Assembly (NCBI GenBank): GCA_021234155.1 | Contig: JAJEKV010000062.1 | Coordinates: 6,354,432-6,418,431 of the forward strand | DNA from: Isoetes taiwanensis | Lineage: Eukaryota > Streptophyta > Lycopodiopsida > Isoetales > Isoetaceae | DNA: 64,000 nt | Reading direction: 5' to 3' | Part shown: piece after piece, positions 1 to 10,362 of the stretch | Numbering within the stretch: position 1 is the first letter of the stretch | Layout: each line of letters starts with the position of its first letter | Position numbers and translations under genes: made by a program | Notes under the pieces: model-generated | Databases searched by the model: none | The model's input: the letters and a program-made list of their open reading frames with translations, nothing else | Told to the model about the DNA's origin: nothing

Positions 1-580
1 TTCTTTTTGTTCTCTGTGTGTCTTTGTATAGTCATATTAATTGTTGTTGTCAGGATCCTTGCACCTCAAATCCGCCAAACTATTCTTAAACCCAGGAAAA
101 TCACCTAGAATCGTGCTCAAACTGCGTAGTTACTCGGTTATTTTTTATAATTACTTGCTTCTTCCTAGTAAATAGTCGGTTATCCTAGTAGGGTTATCTT
201 AGTAGTAATGGTTGTAATAGTACATTGTGTGGTCCCATGGCTTATTGGTCCCCCGAACATTAAATATTTTATTGTTTTTTTTCTATTCCTTACCATTGCC
301 ATAAAATTACCATTATCATTAGTATTATCTTTTTCTTTATAATTTTTGGGCTTCCATGCCCCTTTTGTTGTTTAGGTGTTCGATCTCTATGGACGTTAAA
401 TTGTGCCGTGCGATTATCTGATCGCAACAATCTCCACCGTTAAATCAACATCTTGATAGGGGAGGTTATTTGTGATAATCCTTCACTCCTCCTGAGTGAT
501 TATCAAGTCCACGGCTGAGATTGAGGAGATTATCAGATCCATGGTGATATCCACCAGATGTTTAAGGGAGGCCGACCCTC
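1..580. other. Non-coding flank, no gene recognised
   Basis: This stretch is AT-rich with short homopolymers and has no open frame with recognisable similarity. Around 474-505 there is a weak bulged hairpin (gataatc ... gattatc), which may belong to the same fold-back region as the strong hairpin that follows. Nothing else can be supported. Confidence 0.5.
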
Positions 581-587
581 CCCCCTC

Positions 588-649
588 GATGATTATGGCA
601 GATAACCCTCTCGGCCTACCGGCCTCGAGGGTTGTCTGCCATAATCATC
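588..649. repeat. Near-perfect 29-bp hairpin with 4-nt loop
   Basis: The left arm (588-616, starting gatgattatggcagata) is the reverse complement of the right arm (621-649) with about three mismatches, separated by the loop tacc. The first 23 bp of each arm differ at only one position. A small open frame (496-699) spans it, but its protein has no recognisable features, and the palindrome explains the sequence better than coding does. It could be the fold-back core of a miniature inverted-repeat element or a hairpin RNA precursor; no target duplication was identified. Confidence 0.75.
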
Positions 650-2200
650 TCAAGAGGAGGGTTATCCCCCTCATATATCTTCAATCACAAGTGCAGTAAA
701 TAGCAGACGGGTCATGTTTAAACCATGGGTATATGTTAGTCTTTATATCATGCTAATAAAATTACATTAAAAACAATCACGGCATGTTCGATTTTTGTGA
801 TTTAATACTGGTTTTAACATGACAATGTCTTATTATAGTCACATTTTTACTGCAACTTATCACCTTCATTTTTACTCCTATGCATACATGCATATTTACA
901 TGGGATGGAGTTGAATCAAATAATGGAACACACATAAAATCAATCAAGCAAAGAAAAAAATCAGCTTCATTCATTATAGCTAAGCAAATTTTATTTAATT
1001 TTTTCCTTTTCAATTCCAGTAAAATCATTTTTCAATTCTAGTAAAAACATCTTTGGTCTTAGTTTCCTGGGTGTGGGCTGCTAAAAAGAAAGAGCATGTT
1101 TTCCATGGACCATGTCTTCCCTCTAACCTTTGTGCATTCCATTGGTCTTTTAATTGCACATCCATGGATTTGACATAGGGATGAAGATTGTATATTCGAC
1201 TTTCTCAAGACTTTTATTTCTGCATCCTTTAGAAAATGGTACCTTCAATCAAATATAGAGAATTTACATCTAAAGCTTGAATGCTACGTTAGCCTATGTA
1301 CCACAACTAATTTCTTCTAAGAAGACAAAGTCCGGTCGTAGTGGTGTCACGTTATGCATTTTTCACATGAATTCATCCTTAGTGTTTGTACTATAACGAT
1401 GGCTACTTTCTAAATATTAAAAACAATAGACACACTTGCAAGTTTGTACTTGTTTAATATTTTCTAGAACCTCAGTGTCACTTCTTCTCGGAAAAAAGAC
1501 CTTCCTTATGATCTTTTAATACTATATGGGAATGTTAAGGAAGAAAGGCAAATGTCCCTATATAGAAGATGAGAAGGACCATTAATTAGGCATATGTTTG
1601 TAAAGCTTTTGGGGCCGCCATGAGTTAAAAAAAGCATCTCTATGTTCATGGTCCCTTGACCTCTTCTCTTTGTTGTTTCTACTTGATCTATATACTGATG
1701 GCAATATGGTGAACAGTGGTAGAGGCATGATCATGAAGCGCTTTCCATGGTCCCATGCATAAAGGACCATTCCCATTAGTCAAAAAGTAAAAACGTGAAA
1801 TCCGAACCTCAAGTTTACAAAGATATAATTGTATGAAATGGTTAGAGTCTTTGTAGTAGTATCAAAAGGAGAAGATGTAGCAAAACACATTTTAATTATG
1901 ACATCCCGTGAATATCATCCCACCCACTAGAACAATTCACATATGATATATCTAATAGCCTATTTAAATTTGCCAATGCTCTGGCTTGCCATTTTAGCAT
2001 TTTCAGAATGGACATGAGCTTGCCCATTCTAGTTTTACCTGTTGTAATAGATAGCCTTGTTAGTTAAGCTTTTGGCAAATTTGATGCTCATAACAAGCTC
2101 GTGTGGTGATTGGGCACTCCAATCTTCAACCAAACTCAATTCGAAATTCTAATATATCAAATGAAATAAGATTGGCCCAAAATCATTCAAAGCAACTTGA
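650..2200. other. AT-rich intergenic DNA, nothing recognised
   Basis: Only short open frames without domain-like composition occur. No repeat pair, tRNA-like fold or transposon terminus was recognised by eye. Confidence 0.5.
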
Positions 2201-2217
2201 GATCTCATTGTGTCAAT

Positions 2218-2317
2218 CCCAAAACCATTCATACCTCCTCAATCCACGTGTTCAACATATATTGGCTTCCCAAAACCATTCATACCTCCTTATACGTGTT
2301 CAACATATATTGGCTTC
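2218..2317. repeat. Tandem duplication, about 50-bp unit
   Basis: Two consecutive copies of a unit starting cccaaaaccattcatacctc and ending ttcaacatatattggcttc lie at about 2,218-2,268 and 2,269-2,317. The second copy lacks a few bases in the middle. The arrangement is a simple local duplication with no coding meaning that I can see. Confidence 0.8.
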
Positions 2318-2450
2318 TGCCACAATGATGTGGAATTGCTATGTTAAGTGGGGGGTTGCGGCCTAAGGGTGGCAATGAATAGGATATCTTTATAACTAAA
2401 CCCATGAACAAATGCAAACTACAATCAAGGGCCCAACTATGGGTTAAAAG

Positions 2451-2948
2451 GCACCTAGAATGTGCATAAGGTGGCAGGAGTGAGCCGAGACCGCGCTTAC
2501 GCCTTGATTGCTCACTTTGCAATGCCCAGGAAAGAGCGAGTAAAATTAAGGTAAGTGGAGAGACACTATGAAAAGAAAGCAAAAGAGGCATCTTTGAGGA
2601 TGAGGGAGCAAAAAGTGTGGTGGTTGGGTGCAGCAGCGGAATTTCCCAAAAGGTCACCCATCCCAATACTTTTCCGGCCCAAGCACGCTTAACTTGGGAG
2701 TTTTAGTGGGATCCGATGTGGTAGCGCTAGTATGGCTGCACCACGAAGGAGGAGGAATATGAAATGCATGTAAGGGGGTTGCTTTGGACGGGGTAGCACA
2801 TCTAGGAGGAGTGGAGGAGGCACCTAGAACGTGGATAAGGTGGCGGGAGCAGGCCAACCGCACTTATGCCTTGACTGCTCGCTTTGCAATGCCTAGGAAA
2901 GAATGCAAGCAAAATTAAGGTAAGTGGGGAGACACTGTGAAAAGAAGG
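2451..2948. repeat. About 1.3 copies of a 369-bp 5S-containing unit
   Basis: A block at 2,451-2,579 recurs at 2,820-2,948, offset by 369 bp, with roughly 85-90% similarity by eye. Both copies start gcacctagaa, share ctttgcaatgcc and aaattaaggtaagtgg, and end in gagacact.tgaaaagaa. The 5S rRNA-like gene sits between them. This is the geometry expected of a partial tandem array of 5S rDNA units, each gene plus spacer, rather than of a single dispersed 5S copy. Confidence 0.7.
2626..2743 (-). rRNA. 5S rRNA gene or pseudogene
   Basis: Read on the minus strand, this 118-bp stretch matches the plant 5S rRNA layout from end to end: ggtgcagccatac at the 5' end, cggatcccac, the internal control box A region agttaagcgtgcttgggc intact, then gggatgggtgacc (box C region) and ctgctgcaccc at the 3' end. 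Length equals the usual 118-121 nt. A run of five T follows about 10-15 bp downstream, fitting a Pol III terminator. Several arm positions differ from the plant consensus, and the inner part (ctaccacat, aaaagtatt) is diverged, so this may be a decayed unit rather than a transcribed gene. Assignment to 5S is firm; activity is unknown. Confidence 0.85.
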
Positions 2949-2959
2949 AATTAGCTAGT

Positions 2960-4640
2960 TAGATGCATATGTTAAGGTTCCACTTCCATCCACCCCTCTC
3001 CCAAGCCCTTTGAGGAAAGAATCAACCACACAACTCTGATGGTAGAATGTTGGGCTTGGGGACCACAACGCTTATAATAACGCACATATACTTTGCCATA
3101 ATAGTTGGACTCGTTGGCATTCGTTTGGTGACCCAACATGAGCACGATCTTAAGTATCCCAAGAACAAAAGAGGGTTGATAGCCATCAAGTTCACACTAG
3201 GATACATCTCAGTAGAGATAGATCTCTCCATTAAGTTGGGGCTATTCCTATTGGGTCTTGCCCTTCATTTTCTTTTTTGGATGCAATTTTATTAATCAAA
3301 AGAAACTATACATATAGATGTGGAATTAAAAACTCAGTGAAGAAAATATCCACTAAAGCAGAACATACAACATTTAAATAAATCCAAGTCATGCATAAGT
3401 ATGAATCGAAAACAATGCTCTCAAATACGACTCTTCACTTCATCTCTATTGATGAAGGTACTATGCGTTGACAATGTGTTGCATAGAATGAGGACTTTAG
3501 CATAGGGCATGCAAAGCAGAGGGAGCTCTGACTTTAGGTAGGCCACGAAATTGGATGAGTCCAGATGGATGGTAGAGCCATAGTGGTGGGCTGTGGAAAA
3601 CGGCAGTCCTTAAATTAATTACCTGTTTACATGTAGAACTCAAATGTGATCCTTGTGGACATGCCCTCTAGGATGGAAGAGGGGCTGCCTTCAAATGCTA
3701 CCCTTCTTTGAATTACGCCTTGCAAAACCTTCTAGATTTGGCTTGAGCTAATTACCCAGCTATGAACTTGGTTGTACTTGATAGTACTTAGGATTAGACA
3801 TGGTTTATATTACTGCTGTAACATTAAAGCCAAACTGCTACAAGGTTCTGGTCTTGGTATTAAGTCATTCCTTCTTGAAGAAACATTCCTTCTGTGAGGA
3901 TAAGATAAGCTTATAAGATCATTCCTTCTGTGAGGATAAGCTTATAGAATGTTTTATGGAATGCTTATTGTGTTATTGAGATACCTTTGTGCTAGTAAGG
4001 TGGTATGGGCATTGCCACATACTTACCAACAGTTTAGTGACATGGGTTCATCGCGAATACTCAGTGAGTGCATCTTTGGGTGTGTAACTCTATGAGCTAT
4101 GATACAAAGTTAGATTAGCATAGTGAGTGCTGATCTATTAGAGAGTTCTCTGCCTACATATGATTGGATGGATAAGTGTGGCTTATCTAGGTAGGGACTA
4201 TGGGTGCTGATGAGGTGAAGGTTGTCGTTGGTATGTGACAGTGGCAGACATAACCAATAGTCTAGCGGCCTAGGTTATGCTTGTAGTTTCTCTCTTATAC
4301 TGGATCCACCGGCGGAGGGTTCTAGACGACATACTATCTAGATATGGTGGGGAGCATCTGCATAGTAGATGCTATGGTGCGTGTGGTGGATTCCACATGT
4401 GTATTCTTGCAATCAATTAGCCATTGCTTCATGTTGACTCTACTGGATAACTGTTATGCATGTTACTAATACATGGAAGTATGTCCAGGCTATTTGATAG
4501 CTAGCGGGACTACGTGTATATATAGTTGTCTTGTATTGTCATCTTGTTATATGTATACGTGGCTTTCGTATACATAGCCTCGTGGGAGGCACTACTTGTT
4601 CTGTGCACTCTAATGGTTTATGTGAATATGAATTGAAGTT
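2960..4640. other. Intergenic DNA without recognised genes
   Basis: Short open frames occur on both strands near 3,022-3,295, but none shows motif-like composition. A local near-duplication around 3,870-3,950 (cattccttctgtgaggataag, twice) is visible. No transposon end, tRNA or conserved domain could be identified. Confidence 0.45.
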
Positions 4641-4711
4641 TTTGGGACTAAAAATTATAGTTCATCAATTCAAAACTGCTTTCAGTTGATTCAAGAGTAC
4701 CATTAAGCCAC

Positions 4712-5115
4712 TTTTTTTTTGTTTTTTTTTTTTGGGGGAGACAATACCTTTGCATCAAGAAGGATCTTATATATACAATGGAGCATCTGCTCTGCCTTAA
4801 CATTCTCATCAACCAGAAAGCCACCACTTGTAGCACAAGAGGAACAACAAAGGCTAAAGCACGATCCCATTTCAAAAGGTAGTTGCAAGAAATGTCTGTG
4901 CCATAAGGTGGAGGTAGAATCGCAATCACACGATCTCTCATGCACCAAAAGTAGCTCTTTGAGAAAAGGATAGACATTGGAATAAGCTAACAGAGGGTAG
5001 AATATAGCCCACGAAAACAATGGCTTGATAGATGGAGAATCAACGGTGATACATGAATTCATCAACATTATTTAAAAATCTCCAGATAAACTTGCAGATC
5101 AACACTTGGAGACCA
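4712..5115 (-). mobile_element. Possible LINE 3'-end fragment with A-tail
   Basis: On the minus strand an interrupted-T run at 4,712-4,733 corresponds to a poly(A)-like tail, preceded by overlapping open frames (4,648-5,068) rich in W, F, L and C, reminiscent of the poorly conserved C-terminal part of plant L1-type ORF2. No catalytic motif is present, so identification rests on the tail plus composition. It could equally be an unrelated retroposed sequence. Confidence 0.3.
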
Positions 5116-5135
5116 ATTCTATTCAATTTTATTCT

Positions 5136-5174
5136 TCTATTCTATTCTATTCTATTCTATTCTATTCTATTCTA
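5136..5174. repeat. (TCTAT)n microsatellite
   Basis: About eight pentamers of tctat in direct array. The complementary array (aatag)n lies about 220 bp downstream, so the two could pair as arms of a large fold-back. Confidence 0.9.
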
Positions 5175-5393
5175 TATAGAAAAAAGTAATCATCCTAAAC
5201 CCCCCATAATGTTGTGGTAAAATAAACTTTGTCCAACTGTCAGCCGATCTGTTGAACCACCCAGATTTTGACAAACCTGATAATAAGTTGCATCTCTGCA
5301 TCGCTAAGAACTGACAAGAACAATTTGGCTATGAACCAACAAAATAAGTGTCCAAACCCTCCATAAGAGCATCCAAACGCATCTCCAACTATA

Positions 5394-5417
5394 AATAGAA
5401 TAGAATAGAATAGAATA
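5394..5417. repeat. (AATAG)n microsatellite, inverse of upstream array
   Basis: About five pentamers, complementary in sense to the array at 5,136-5,174. Seen from the minus strand it lies just beyond the 3' end of the LINE fragment that follows, so it may be that element's microsatellite tail. This is an inference from position. Confidence 0.8.
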
Positions 5418-5744
5418 TACATTAATGTCCCTTGTGCCGCGAGGCCCCTAGACTTGTGTAGCATGGGCGAGCTCCCTAAAAGGGGGCTACTAGCACATCA
5501 CGCTGTTATGATGTAGCCTTTTCTGAAGGCTGACTTTTTTCTATTATTACCAAAGATCCCGCTTTGCGCCCGGCCTTCGCGGGTGCGGTGATCGTCGTTA
5601 TCAATCGACTTTTAATCGAACAATTTGTATGGGGTTTATGACCCGCTTTTTGTCACGGATCATATTACTTAACCCTCTTTCCTTTGTGTACTTCTCTATG
5701 TCCGATCATCATTCTGCGGATCGGCGTCGCCGGATCTCGGGCGA

Positions 5745-6141
5745 TTACATTATTGTCATCAGAATATATACCGGTTCCCCCCATCTTATATTTCTGTATT
5801 TGTCTCTGATGTCTCCGTATATCGGGCAATCGTTAATCATGTGATTCTCATCCTCTACTCTCCCATTATCACAGATTCTGCATATCCGGTCCTTCTTGTA
5901 TATTCCTCTCCACCTGTCTTTTTCGATTCTTAGATCATGACTCCCCATCCTGAATCTAGCCAGAATGTCTCTTCTAGTTTTTCCCAGTATGTTATCCCGA
6001 TACATCTGGTGTCCTACTTGCTGATCTGGGTTGAAAATTGTCATGAGCCAGGCTGTCTTGGGTCCTGTGTGTCTTTGCAGCCATGCTCTTGTGGCTCTGT
6101 CTGCCCACTCCTCATTCCACTGCCCTTCATGGATATCAACC
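5745..6141 (-). pseudogene. LINE ORF2 C-terminal fragment with zinc-binding region
   Basis: The minus-strand frame starting near 6,141 (WNEEWADRATRAWLQRH) runs through LARFRMGSHDLRIEKDRW to CRICDNGRVEDENHMINDC. This Cys-x2-Cys ... His-x4-Cys arrangement followed by PIYGDIR is typical of the zinc-binding domain at the C-terminus of non-LTR retrotransposon reverse transcriptases. The polymerase itself is missing, so this is a 5'-truncated copy, the usual outcome of LINE insertion. A likely continuation in another frame (IEKYTKERGLSNMIRDK) lies at about 5,620-5,720, indicating a frameshift near the 3' end. GC-rich 3' UTR-like sequence continues to about 5,420. It is non-functional. Confidence 0.8.
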
Positions 6142-6352
6142 CCCTACATGGATATCAAGAAGTTTGGATGCTTTAAAATTGGGAAAAACCTTCTATGGAA
6201 CTGCAGCATCACATGATGAAACTGGAGTATCTTAACAATGCAGTACACTTCTACCACTCAACAACCAGATTCCTAAAAAAAGAGAGTCCAATACTACTAT
6301 GGCATCTGTAGATTTTACTCACATTGGCATTAGGAAAAGAAGAATGTCATCT

Positions 6353-6380
6353 GGGTGAAAGTATGCTGGTGGGTATCAAA
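6353..6380. repeat. Left terminal inverted repeat of DNA transposon
   Basis: These 28 bp begin GGGTGAAAGTATGCTGGTGG and pair with 27,338-27,365. The preceding four bases (ATCT) equal those following the right TIR. Confidence 0.88.
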
Positions 6381-6387
6381 TAAACGC

Positions 6388-6406
6388 GGTGCTGAACCCA
6401 GCACCA
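6388..6406. repeat. Subterminal hairpin, left transposon end
   Basis: The arms ggtgctg and cagcacc flank a short aacc loop. A stronger hairpin sits at the equivalent place at the right end, so subterminal fold-backs may be part of the transposase recognition region (inference). Confidence 0.6.
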
Positions 6407-6664
6407 GCACCCTTCATACTATTTTTTCCACCCTTCACCAATTGAAGAACCTATGCTATGCCCGTCACTTCACATAGGGCATACCCGTTTCAATCATAAC
6501 CTGCTTACCGCCCACCGTAACTAATGACTGTGACCCGAAGGGATTTTTGAATTTGTAATTTGCAACCGTGCTCCCCACCTTTTGCTACTCCGGCCAAATA
6601 GCCCGCGGAGAAGAAGCTCGAGAATTTCCGCATTCACTCTAGTATTCCAAAACTCAAACGCACT

Positions 6665-8014
6665 ATGGTGAAGAAGGTTGTTAATCCGCCGGCTCAGCCA
6701 GCAATTCCAATGGATGCCATGCGCAGGGTAAGCAAAATGCAGTGCCAATTTTGATGGCTTACGATGCCATGTTAATTTGTTTTCCTTGCTTTCTTTCAGC
6801 CCAGAAGGAACGTGCCCCTAAGACCGGACCTGGCTGATTGCCGAACTGAGGAGGACTTCCATGCTTATGCGGGTCTATCAAACGAGGGTGTGCATCCCTC
6901 TCAATTTCGAACGGATGTGATATCTGCAGCAGAGTATAATGAGGTTTGGGACACCAATGGTGTCATTCCCAACAAGACATCCATCGACAAAGTAAGGCCA
7001 GAGCATGAAGAAGCTCTAATTGAACTGTTGAGCAAGATATACCCAGAAGGGTTGAAGAATAGAGAAGTAAGGAAGACGGTTTCCTTTTTATTTGCAGTCA
7101 ACAACTGCCAGAGGGCCAAGCAGGATCCCGAAAATTTCAAGATTAATTGGGCAGCAGTGGCAGCAAAAAGCAGAGCCTATTCGAGCAAGGTCAAGAGTGA
7201 ACCCAGCACCAGCGGCCCTGTGAACACAGCAGAGCCCAGCAAATCACAGCAGACAACAGCACCTGAAAGCATAGCAGAAAGGCCAGCCTCAGCAGGCACT
7301 GCTGTAAAATTAGAAGGGAGGTTGTCATTCAGGAGTACTGCAATGTGTCCAGCAGCATTCTCAGCTTATGGGGAAAACATTTCCCGTCTGGAAAGCATGA
7401 TCCAAGATATGCAGGAAGCCCTAAAAATGCAGCAGAGTGACCTAGTGTCAAAGAAGGAACAGGCTGCACAATCTCAGGCAAAGGGCACCTTCTTCTCGGC
7501 TGCAGAGGGGAAGTTGAAGACCATAAAGGATAATATTGCACGTCTTCAAGCACTGCCAGATCCTAATGCAGGTGTCTCTGCTGAGATTCATTCTTTGGAG
7601 AGGGAGAAAGATATGGCAGAATATATGCTGAAGTCCCTACTTGAAATGGGGGGTGGGCCAATAGATCAAACCTGTGTAGAAAAGGTGGCTGCACTAACTG
7701 CTGAGATTGCCAACAACGAGTCCCTCCTTGCAAAAGCCCAGCAGCACTTACAGAATGTCACCAGGCTGAGGGAGATGACCAAGAGAAATGATCAGCTGGT
7801 CAGCATCACTCCAATACCATTCCGATTGTCAATTGGAGATGAGGAGAGATGCTCCACCTGTGGTCTTTCATTCCAGGATGATTACACCCTAAGCCTGTGG
7901 ATGAAATGTGGACATCATTATCACGTTAGCTGCACCAGTTTGCTCATGGAAAAAGGATGTCGCCTCGGTACACACAGAGACCATTCCTCTGGGGTTAGTG
8001 CGGGAAATAGGTAA
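6665..8014 (+). CDS. Coiled-coil protein with C-terminal RING-like finger, transposon cargo
   Basis: A short first exon (6,665-6,727, MVKKVVNPPAQPAIP...) ends AGG|GTAAGC. Its intron ends tttctttcag at 6,799, and the frame continues in phase through the long exon 6,800-8,014, so the natural start is the ATG at 6,665. The protein (about 425 residues) has a charged N-terminal part (PDLADCRTEEDFHAY), a Ser/Thr/Pro/Ala-rich linker, a helical region with coiled-coil character over roughly the second half (LESMIQDMQEALKMQ), and a Cys/His cluster at about 7,850-7,960: CSTC ... CGHHYHVSC. This matches the first part of a RING or RING-H2 finger, but the last metal pair is not clear, so the reading may be frame-broken or the intron boundary at about 8,010 missed. 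A RING would suggest ubiquitin- or SUMO-ligase activity. It is divergently placed from the transposase and belongs to the transposon by position. The family was not recognised. Confidence 0.6.
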
Positions 8015-8039
8015 GCTTTAATACAAGAAAGGGGAAGTG

Positions 8040-9340
8040 TTGCATCTTTGGAACATCTCACAAAACCGAGAAGAAGATAATTGATGTTGATGAGCATGTA
8101 GCCACAACTCCTGATAGCAGCAGGAAAAGGAAACAGGTCAACACACCAAAAAGTAAAAGGACCCCAGGATCAGCCAAGCACAAGTCCACAAGGGTTCACA
8201 CTCCACACCAAGACATGGAAAAAGGTACATGCCTGTTTTGTGCTCGATTTTGAATTGCAAAGATTAGAAGGTGTCAGTAGACATTGGACGACAAACTACC
8301 CGCTAGCCTTTTCAAAGACACATCAAGCAAAGACTGGCAAAGACAAAGGTCTTTGGAGACACCAAAGCATGCAGAATCCAAGGGAGATTCAAGTAGTACT
8401 GATGGTGCCAACAATTATGTTATAGTTCCAAATTCTGCAGCTGCCTCTACAAAGGCCTCCTCTAACACTGTTGCTGCAGGGAAGGAAAACGATAGCGAAG
8501 ATGTCAAAGAATGAGGTTCGCGATCGTTAGCGGTGTGAGCAGGTTGACACGGTCAAGGGCCAGGAAGGTTGTGGAAGAAGAAAGTGAGGGTGAGTCAGAA
8601 AATGACTTGATGAGGACGTCCCTATAGAAGTATCATTTGGAAAAAAAAAAAACAAGGCTAATGTAATTTTGCCTTATGTATTTCAGGCAAGCAAGCCTTG
8701 ATTTTGCAAGACAACCCTAAACCATCAGCCAAAAGGTTTTTGTTCAAACAATTAATATATTTGATCCCTGTTTTATTCCACCTTTAATGTGCAAATTTTG
8801 GTTTGGATTATTCATTCAACTTAGGCTTCTGTAAAAACTTGTCTCAAGAGAAAAAAAGAAGGCAAAACCAATGGTTATACTTAGTGAATCTGATGAAGAA
8901 GACAATACAGATAAAGAAGTGCCAGCACAAACTCTAACATACAAAAGGTGCCTGTTATCCTGTTACATTTCAGAATGTGTATTCTCTACAAATTTCAGTT
9001 GTTAATTGGAGCTCATCCTTGCATGCAGGAGAACAAGACAGTCGGAATGAAGAAACCGAGGACAAAGGCAATCGCAAGGGTTACCGATAGCCGTGAAACA
9101 CCCATACATTGGGGCGGGGAGATACTAATAAGGATTTATCTGACTATGGCTATCAGCACTCTCCATCATCTGGTAGCAAAGATAAAGCAGAGTCCAAAGC
9201 AGTCGCAAAGAATGTCCAAAGACCTCCGATAGCAGAGTCCAGAGTCCAAAGACACATCGCGGTGAGAGACAAGCACGATGCAAAGACACATCGACGATGG
9301 TTGAAAACGCCGAGGGATGGACACCTCCGCACGGAAGTGC
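8040..9340 (+). other. Probable broken exons linking RING-like and FCP-like modules
   Basis: Several short plus-strand open stretches have protein-like composition: basic and Ser-rich at about 8,046-8,225 (RKRKQVNTPKSKRTPGSAKH), ending GAAAAAG|GTACAT as a donor-like site; about 8,284-8,514 (LPASLFKDTSSKDWQRQRSL); an acidic stretch near 8,550-8,620; about 8,870-8,945 (VILSESDEEDNTDKEVPAQ); and about 9,160-9,260. They probably belong to one long, disordered, charged region between the RING-like ORF and the phosphatase domain, either as exons of a single gene or as separate genes. The frames do not join without assumptions, so I leave the structure open. Confidence 0.4.
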
Positions 9341-10088
9341 ATGGTGCTTGACATAAATGGTGTACTGGCACATACACAACAGAGGAGAATGAACGGGAAA
9401 ATCTTGCCTCCACCACAAACGAAGCATGTTGTAAAAGAAACTGCAAGTAAGTACCTCATTTGCAGACCAGGGTGGGTATCATGAGTTTGTGGAGTGGGCA
9501 CTGCAGAGGTTTGATATTGTGATTTGGAGTGCTTCTCTACTTCGGAATACAAGAGATATGGTGGATGCATTGTTCCCTGATTTGCAGACCAGATTCTTGA
9601 AGGTATATGATCAAGAGCATTGCTATGCATGCGAGCATCCAACCAGCAGAGAAAAGCAACTTTTTTTCAAGGAGTTGAAGGTTGTACTTGAGGATTTTCC
9701 TCAATATCATGGTATGATTTTTTTGGTTGATGACAGCCTACACAAAGGGTTTCTAAACCCTGCACACACAACCGTTCCTGTTATGCCTTTCAAGGGGCAA
9801 GAAGAGGACAACTTTTTGCAGAAATTTGTGTGTCCAGCTTTGGAATACTTGTCTTCTCATACAGTACAAGAAACGATCTCACAAATTGACATCTATGATG
9901 CATGGTTGGACAAGGAGACAATTGCAGTGCTGGATTACTGCCTCAACAACTATCTTGTCTCGGCCTACTATATCCTCAATGCTCCATTAGAAGTACAAAG
10001 GCAGCTGCTGGGCACCCTTCCTGGCGAGGAGCATGACTCTGAAGACTTCGATGATTCATTAAGTAACCATTGTACACTACTTTTTTAA
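9341..10088 (+). CDS. FCP1/NIF-like phosphatase domain, frameshifted, transposon cargo
   Basis: The frame starting MVLDINGVLAHTQ (preceded by RKC) is motif I of the HAD-type FCP1/NLI-interacting-factor family, here DxNG rather than the canonical DxDG, a variant I associate with a plant subgroup of these proteins. RPGW follows. The reading then slips one base near 9,470, and the main frame continues EFVEWALQRFDIVIWSAS, the typical motif II region (IWSAS), later KELKVVLEDF and LVDDSLHKGFLNPAH, the VDDS motif with its Asp pair. The protein ends at 10,088. The family dephosphorylates phospho-Ser of the RNA polymerase II C-terminal domain in its best-known members. With Asn at the general acid/base position, activity is doubtful. 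The frameshift falls in a CCAGG context and may be a read error. The domain lies in the transposon, facing the transposase. Confidence 0.75.
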
Positions 10089-10189
10089 TATATATGTATG
10101 ATTACTTTGTCTTATCTTGAGTATTGAGTGATCTTGAGTGATGTCTCTAATCTTGAGTGTACAATTTTCTGTAATATATATCAAGCTTA

Positions 10190-10300
10190 CTCTCCAATAC
10201 TACAAGCATTGTTTCCAATACTAAAATACTCCAATACAGTAGTCCAATACTACAAACATTGTCTCACAAGCATTGTCTCCAATACAATGATCAAAATTTG
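10190..10300. repeat. Short degenerate tandem repeats between convergent genes
   Basis: Variants of tccaatactacaagcattg recur about four times at 10,192-10,285, in the gap between the 3' ends of the FCP-like and transposase genes. No function is visible. Confidence 0.65.
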
Positions 10301-10362
10301 AGACAAGTACACAAGTAACTACAGACCTGTTACAATGATAAAACAACTAGGTCAAAGCATAT

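Noticed and set aside
2280..2863. Minus-strand open frames around 2,280-2,863
   Set aside because: They overlap the 5S rRNA-like gene and its spacer; not protein coding.
4208..4250. ctgatgaggtgaagg as a hammerhead-like core
   Set aside because: The second conserved GAAA box and stem III are missing.
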